This document shows, piece by piece, positions 29,101 through 38,100 of a stretch of 64,000 bases of DNA (positions are counted from its first letter, which is position 1; each line of letters opens with the position of its first letter). This stretch comes from Lycorma delicatula. Its lineage: Eukaryota; Arthropoda; Insecta; Hemiptera; Fulgoridae. Where the stretch lies: the NCBI RefSeq assembly GCF_047948215.1, contig NC_134455.1, positions 159,632,575 through 159,696,574 of the forward strand, in the 5' to 3' direction. The position numbers and the translations under genes were made by a program. The notes below the pieces were generated by a model that ran no database searches, had not been told where the DNA came from, and saw nothing but the letters and a program-made list of their open reading frames with translations.

Positions 29101-32100
29101 TTTGTAAACAAACATTAGTTTATTCAACTTATGATTCCCTAAAAATACATAAAGACTATTCATTAATTAGTAAATCAAATCATTCACATGCACCTAGTTA
29201 TAAATTATTCAGATTTTGTCTACACGAGATTTGTGTTTCATATCAAGTCTTCTTGATACAAAACACTAAGTAGACACTAACACTAAGTAGATTAATAATA
29301 CTAACTATAGCCATAATATAGGTCTTATATAGTTCTTAATAGGTCCTGTGAATTTTAATTAAAAAAATTAGATTTATCATTTGAAATGTAGCAATAGCAT
29401 TAGCAAATCTATAAAAATGGTATGATACACATTGATATTCCTGCACCTAAGCCAGTGATTCCCAAACTGTGTGCTACAGCACCCAGGGGAGCCATGATCT
29501 CTTCACAGGGGTGTCGCAAAATATTGTAAAAGCTTCAGAATTAATTGAACCAAGACATTTATAATTGTTAATTTAAAAAAAAAAACTTTTATAAAGTAAA
29601 AAAAAAAGAAAAGTTAAATAATGAAGATACATGAGTTTTATTTATTTTTATCTCTTACTTACGAGTAGTCATACTTTTACTTAGAGTAGGACACCATGGA
29701 AAAATTTCAATTGAAAAAGGGTACCATGACTCAGAAAAGTTTGGGAACCACTGACCTAAGCTATTAATATAATGTTAGAATTTCTGTTACTAAATTGGTT
29801 AATTTTTATAGATAGATTAATCTTCTTCAGAATTATATTTCATTGTTAATTTTATTGGAAATAATTATTCTAATGTTTGATCATTTTCAGTCTGATCATT
29901 TGGACCATAGTAAGATACAAGAAGCACTTGAAGCAATGCGTGGTGTAGCTGTACTCATAAATGAACGCAAAAGACGAATGGAAAGTTTAGAAAAGCTTGC
30001 ATCATGGCAGCAACGTGTTGAAGGTTGGGAGGTATGAATATTTAAACATTTTTAAGATATATGCATTAAATAGAGAAACAGAAAGTTCAGGTTTTTTTTA
30101 ATTACTATTTAAAAGCTTATTGACAAGGTAATTTTGTTACTGTAAATGAAAAAATATTATCTTTTAATTTTATTTTAAATTAATTGAAAGAAAAGCATTT
30201 TAAATGGGTTGATAATTTATTTATTAATGGATTGGCAATGAGATCAAAATAAGGTGTTTTTGATAAGGTGAAGTGATGTGTTGAGTTCTGTACATAAACA
30301 GAACTTTGTGTGTTATGCACACCATGAAGAATACATAGACAAATCTATTGTCTGTTTGATAGAGGTTTTGGTTCTTTTTTTAAGAATAAGTGTCTATTGT
30401 TTTTAGTTAAGGTTGCATACATTCATATATATAAACGCATGAAAAATTCAAATTTTTAATTTACTAAGTATTAGTCAAATGACTCACATTTATGATGTGC
30501 AAACAGCACATTTTTTTGTCTTGAAAATTTTAAAAATTTTTTGAGGGAGCCTCAAAAGGTGGTATTTTATTTTAATTGGGAATGAATGTAGGTGTATTGA
30601 TATTTAACAATGATGGCAAGCTTAGCATTTTATTAAAGTGCCAAAATAGAAAATAAATACAGTTTAATTTTGTTATGAACAATTTCATCATCCCACAAAA
30701 ATTTGACATTAATAAAGACCCAGAAATTTTACACTATGATGAGCATTCAATTTTGCAGAACTTGTTTTAGTTGCTTCAGTTACTTTAAATGTAAAAATAA
30801 GTTATAAGGATTAGATATCACTTTGAGTATATTTTCTTGAATTATTATCTAATAACTTCTTAAAATTATGTGACTAATAGGTAGCTTGTTAAAATTGAAA
30901 TAGCTGAAAGATAAAAAATGCATTAAAAAAATTATCCTTAGAAACAAACTGCATAATTTAATATAAACCTAGTAAAAGATAGTTTAGATGTTTAAAGCTA
31001 AATAAAAACACAATAGATTTGCTATTTACTACCCAGAAAGATGTACCACATAAAATATATTCAGAAGTTATACCCAATTCATAGAGTTGAATCATCGCCA
31101 TTCTCTTTAAAAATGTTCAGAAAATCATAACTGTTAACTTCATTTTCTCTAAATTCATTTAATATAAGTAGTAACATTTTCTTTTAAAGATTCATCCCAG
31201 TTTTATAAATATAAAGTAAATGTTTGCTACAGAATGAATTTAAAAATTCAACTCCAGTTAGAATACAAATTGTTAGTTTATACATCAACAGCTAATACAG
31301 TAACATTTTAAAAATATTAACAACTGCATAACAATACAGATTTATTGATAAAATTTTGTTATTCAAAACTTGAAGAAATAAGTAGAATGGGTTTCTATAT
31401 CTATTTAAAATACTAAGAACTTCTAGTCTTAGAAATAGAATACAATATTTCAAGTGTTTATTTTCTTCTTTTTTTTCCATTTGAATTGTGCTGTATTTAT
31501 CAGCAGATGACTGTTGCAGCGTTCCAGGTTAAAACCTTATTATTCCATGACAAGTAATTCTTTAAAAGAAATTAAATTCTCACACGATTTTATTTACCCT
31601 TTCTTAATAAAAGATAAGTTTGAGTAGCAGTATATATATATATATATATATATACAAGAGTACTTTCACGATTTTCTCGCATTATAAATACACACCATTA
31701 ACAAAAAAAATCCTTAATAAATACAGCAAAAAAGAATTTTCCAAAACTTTAGATATAAACTTTAAAATCAAAATTAAAAGTTAAAATTAAAGTTGAAAAT
31801 TCCACATATAAAAATATGACGTATATTACTGTCAGTAATATAATATTGGCTAGCCAAATCACACACACAAATTCATTCTTTTTAACATATTTATCATTTT
31901 AATTTTTAATTAATATTTTTATTATTTGACAACATATTTTTATGTATGGTATTTTTAACATTTCAGGCAGATTTTCGTGTATCAATAAAATTTCATATTC
32001 ATTCTTTGTTCAAACGTATCATTTCATGTTGGAATCGCAAAAGTGGTAACACACGTGTTCACAGTAACACAAGCTGCACAGCTACCAATGCACACTATAA

Positions 32101-35100
32101 CTGTATATGCAGCCTTGTGCTGCTATCTGTTGGCATGTTACAAAATATTTTGTAGTCTCAAAATATTTTGATACCATCTCATATAATCAATTGATTATGA
32201 TATTTGTCAAGTATAATTCTTTCGGTGACATGCTGTGAAATTTCATACACATGCATTCTGTTGCTTATTTGTAGTGATGGAGTACAGCAAACAAGTTTTC
32301 ACTTTTTCTGAGAAATGGATAAAATTGAAATTCAACCTGTTACAGAGTACTTTGTTTTAAAAGATTTAACCCTGATGGATAAAGAAAAAAAGTTAGATTC
32401 CACTTTGAAGGATTCTTCTCCATCATTTTCGATGATAAAGTGGGCTGCTGAATTTAAAACATGGTCGTATATCATTCAAGAATATACGCTTAAAAACCTA
32501 AATTACTAACACAAATGAAATCATCAATAAAATCCACAATGCAATATTAAATGATTACCAACTGAAGTTACGTGAGCTTGCTGACATTGCAAACATTTTC
32601 ATAGATGTTTCTCCAGTACATTTTACATGATGTTTTGGGTATGAAAAAGCTATACGCTCTATGGGTGCTGAATTTGTGTGTGATTTTGCTGAATCTCTTC
32701 AGAATTTTATAAAAGTAGATGAATAATGGATTTACCATTATATGCCAATGACCAAACAGTGGGACAGGTGAAAGTGCGCTCAATAAAGCAAAAATGGTTC
32801 CATCTGCAGGAAAGGTATGTTGTTTTTTTGGGGGGGATTCTTGTGATGTGATGCTCATAGACTTCCTGGAAAAAGGCAAGATGATTACTTGGAAGTATGA
32901 TGCTTCACTACTGGACCAATTGAAGGATGCTATTCAGGCTAAAATGTCCACATCTGGCCAAAAAGAAAGTGCTTTTTCACCATGGTAATGCACCTGCTTT
33001 TACATCTCAGGTTGCTGCTGTAAAAATTCCATGAAATACACTTTGAAGTGTTTCCACATGACCCAAATTCATCAGATTTGGCTTCCAGTGATTACTTCCT
33101 TTTCCCAAACCTGGAGAAATCGCATTATACTGAGAGTATTAAAAAGTTGTTAGTCTAAAACAGTCAAATTTCAAGATTACTACATTGAAAAATATAAAAA
33201 CAATCTTGTGTTTTCTTTGTCATGTCAAAACTTTCAGAACGATTCTCATAATACCAAACATATACCACTTGATACAACAGTAAAATGTACTACAGCAAAA
33301 ATATAAAAAAACGTATAATTATTAAAATAGTAAGAAAATATGTATGTTTTATTCTAAGGCTTTTATCATACCAATCTACTCTTTCAGTTTATTGAGATGA
33401 TCTGAAGCCATACCAAAGGATATGTAGCCACAAACAGTAAAGTTTTTAATGTAAAAAGTAGTCTTTCAAGAAGAAATTGACAGAATAATGACTGAGAATT
33501 GTATGTGACACATTAAAAAAAAAAATGTTGAAAGTGGGCGGCATCATTGACAAATTGGTAGACAAAATGGCGATAAATATTTTAGAAACAACACATAGGT
33601 CTAACGATTCAACCAGTAAATTGAAAGGAATCAAACAGGCAGATTATTATAGTGATTAATTATATTTTAAACTTAAATTGTAACACATTTAAAATCTAAA
33701 GTTCCATATAAAATTTATATATTTTATTTATAACTGTATAAATTAAAAAAATTTAATGTAACTAAAATAATATTTTTCCAAAGTAGTATTATATTATTCA
33801 TTTTAGCATCAGAAGTGTTTTAGCATTAGACAAAATAAAGAATTTATGATTATAAATAAAAGCAAACCTTCACTTTTAACAATAAAAATACTTGTATAAG
33901 AAAATAATAAAACAATAAAATAAATATAAAATGAAGTAAGCTAAATATATTTGTTTATAGCTAAAAATAATAAACAATTGATAGTGTATAGTTAATAAGG
34001 CTGTAGCATAATAAATAACTTTGGTATAGTTGCCTAGTGTGTATTTGTGGGATTAGACAGACATTCTTGGAATTAGGCTGTACCTCCATGAAATCAGTTT
34101 GTTTATATGAGGATCAAATTAAGGAAAAATAAAACTTTCGTTTAGAAAATTAGGTTTTAAAGTAGGTTTTAATGTAGTAAGTTCAATTTTATTTTATAGA
34201 CAAATTATAAGGTCAATTTTGTTAAGACATTTTTATTTATCTGATCGTTGTAAAGAATTATGTTGTGGATTTTTCAGGGTGATGATTTAATTGAAGGCAG
34301 TTCTCAGCTGATATATCAAGGGGAAGCTGTTAGAATAACTACTGGAATGTGGACTAGTAGCATAATGTTGTTCTTATTTGATCATCAACTTGTTTACTGT
34401 AAAAAGGTAATCTCAGCTCCACTGGTATTTTTTATAGATTTTACTTATCAAAAGAGAAATCTGTGCTTGACCATTATTTTCCTTAACTCTTTACTAAATA
34501 AAATTTAAATTTAGTAATAAATCCCAAGTTTCTAAAGAGGAAAGCAATTTTTTTTTTAAATTTATTATTTGGGCCTGGTAATACAATTTTATACAAAGTA
34601 GTTATATTAAATAATAAAAAAATGATATCAAAAAGATATGTGTGATTATAGAGCATGGTTTTTAACTAACTCTAGATGCTATAAATTTAGTATTTTATAA
34701 GTTTAATATGTAATGCAAGCAGTTTTGTGGGTTACTACTATTAGGACTGTTTAAAGAATATTTAATGCAGACACATACAGTTTGCCAATTTGCCAAGAAA
34801 AAACTCAATTATAAACTATAAAAGAAGTTTTTAGTAAAAAAACCTATTGTATTCAAGTTTTCTATTTATTTATTAAAAAGGTTGAACCAATTTTCTAAGT
34901 TCTTTATTTAAAAAAGACTTTTGTTGGTAGACAAACTGATTAATGATTATTATGTTGTGTAAGTAGTAAGGTAGAAGTACATTTAATTTTTGTTTTCTTT
35001 GGTCTTTAAAAGAATACTTTGCTAAATGAGCTTCCTTCATTCAACAAAATATTGAGGAATAATTGGACTTAATCTAGCCTCCATTTAGATTTTATTAGCA

Positions 35101-38100
35101 CATGAATAAATAAATGAATTAACATAGTTATAACTTCAAATGTTTACTTATAAGACTAATGCGTGAAAAAAAATTGTGATTATTAATTTCAAGCATTCTG
35201 CTTATTAAAAATTCTCTAAGATAATTCTGTTTTTTAACACTTTTCCATTCATTGAAGTCTTTTACTGAATTAGGAATATTTGAACATGACTTGAAGATAT
35301 CAACTCATTTTGAAAAAATTCAAACCACTCTTGTCTGTTTAATACAGTAAAGCAGTTTATTCCAGTTTCTCTTTTTTTTGAAACATTGAAATAAGGTTTC
35401 TCATAAAAGTATTTCACTTATAGTTCTTATTTATGAGTTTATTCATTCTGATGATTGTAATTTTAACCGATGATTAACTGAAACTACTAGTGAATTATGT
35501 GATAGGTAATTATATATTCTACATAATTTAAAGATCGTTTTTTACACTGTATAGTTTTTATTGCTCACTGAAGTTTTATTTAGTTATGATGTAACTATTT
35601 TGTATTTTTATTCTTTATTTTAAATTTTCAGGATATCTTAAAAAGAAATACTTACGTATATAAGGGCCGAATGGAAATGGACACAAGTGATGTTATAAAT
35701 GTAGCAGATGGTAAAGGTAAGTAAGTGTAAGTTAAAAGAACTTACTTTCTTGTAAAAGGACCTATTCATATTTAGTAACTTTAATTTTTATTGAGTATTT
35801 TTATAATTAAACATCGGACCCTTCCTGCTCCACAACAGTATAATTACAAAGTAATTACAATTAATTATTTTACAAAGTTTGTAATGTAATTTGAGATTAA
35901 TATATAATGCAGCTGATGATGCGAGTAAATTGCAAAAGCGCTCCTGCATATATAGTGGAATAAGATGACATCCTACTTCATTTATTCTGTACTTTGGTTG
36001 AGCTAATAAAATAAATTACAAAATAATGTTATATATTTTAAAAAAATCTGCTAAAAACCTAATCCATTTATTCCATGTCTCACCCCCAACCCCTTTGCTT
36101 TTTTTTCTTTTCTTTCCTAACACAGGTAAAATGAACACTCAAAACCTATTCTCAGTTCATCCAGTCATGCTACTTAACAGATCGGTCTGATTTTTTTTTA
36201 TTCTGCACAGAATGGCCTGCAAATATATCATGAAGCATTGATGGATCTTCAAAGTGATTTTCGTGTGAGAAATAACCTCAGAAAGTTCCTATATTAAGGA
36301 ATAAATAAGAATCTTTTGAGGATTTTTCAGAGGAGATTCAAGTTTGAGGTTCATTGACACTTTATGACATATTTGTGGGCCATTCTGAGCAGAATAAAAA
36401 AAATTATCATCCTGATCCATTCAGTAGAATGCCCAGACAGACTAGAAATAGGTTTTCATTCCAATTTTTTTGAATATATAAGATTAAGTTTATTGAAAAT
36501 TTAAGATGAAATGTAGATTAATTTTATAAAATAATCATATCAGTCTGTTAGATCTAAAATACTGATATCCAGATTTGTGTTGACTTTCCACACAATTCTG
36601 GTCCTGCTGCTTCTTTAAGTGCTACCAAAAAAGACAAAAAAATGAAGGTATCAAGGTGGAAAATGTGAAAAAAAAGTTGTTAAATGAAATATATTAATAC
36701 AATCATTTAAATTTATTATCAGTAATGAGAAATTAAGAGCCTGATGAATACAGAATATTTCTAAGAATAGATTCAAATATATTATTGATTTGTTTGACCT
36801 TGTGAATATACACATATTACAAAACAAGCATAAACATCAATGTAAGAATGCTTATAAGGATATCTGATGGTGGAATATGGCACACACTAACTTTTATAAA
36901 CATTTAAATGAATATTCTCTACAAATTTCTAAGAGAGAAGAATGTGAACAAAACTTAATTTTATTTTTGTTGGAGATGAAGCCTTTGCCAGTTATCAACT
37001 CATTCTGAAACCTTTTTCACAAAGAGATTTGACATAACAAACAACAGTTTTTAATAATCATTTGGTCAGAGCTTATAATGTTGTTAAAATTGCACTTTGT
37101 GTAATATCTGGTTGGTTACAAATTCTTCACACAGCATAAACATGTATCCTGTAAAGATTAACTACATAATACCTGTATATTTTATATAATTATTTAATCA
37201 GAAAAAAATTCACCTTATAATAATAATGTGTGTTTGACTATGAAAATTCACTAACAAAAACAATACAACAGAATTATACTTAAGAGGTAGGACTCTGCAC
37301 ATTTAACTCCACTGCAAATTTCAAAGAGATCAAGTACTTCACTTGTAGCAAAACAAAGTAGAAATGAATATGCAAAATATTTAATCAGTAGTGGTAAAGT
37401 ACCATGGCAAGATTAAATGTTGACAAAGGGCAAAGCCTAAGTTTATATATAACTTTTTAAGTATGTATATACTTAAAATAATACTATTTAATTTATATAT
37501 ATATATATAAATTAAAATCAATGTATTCTGCAATAATTGTATGAATAAAAGTAAGCGTTCACTTACTGAGAGGTCTTCTATAGTATACTGAATAAGAGTT
37601 TCTGCTATGTTTCTGTAATTTTCTTCATCTACTGAGCTGTTTATATTATTTACACTTTCAGTCAGTTCATCCTGATCTTTTGTGAATACCAGTGAATCAT
37701 AATATCATAAACATGGTTTTTACATTTCACTGACACCTTTTTTACCTCTTATAGAACCATTTTGTTTTATTCCTTTCTAAAGAACTTCTTAAAAATTACA
37801 TATTTTTTTTTTAAAACTAGTGCATGATCAGTTTTTATAATATATTTCTCGCATATTTCTAATAATGCGTTATACCAATTGGTTTTTCAATTTTTATTTA
37901 CGTATTGTTTGGACTTCACTTCCACAAAGAAGAAGGTTGTTGTTAACTTCTATAATTTTTTTTGTAAATTCTTTGTTCTTTTTGTAAAGCTGTTATAACC
38001 TGTTTCTTTGTATATTAATTGTATGTTACCTTTTTTATCATTGTTTTAATTACTAATTTTATTAAATTATCACTTTTACTAAAAACACTTCTTTTTTTAA

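Noticed and set aside
35900..35970. Slightly GC-richer text resembling the end of a repeat
   Set aside because: No ends, no reading frame and no second copy in the window.
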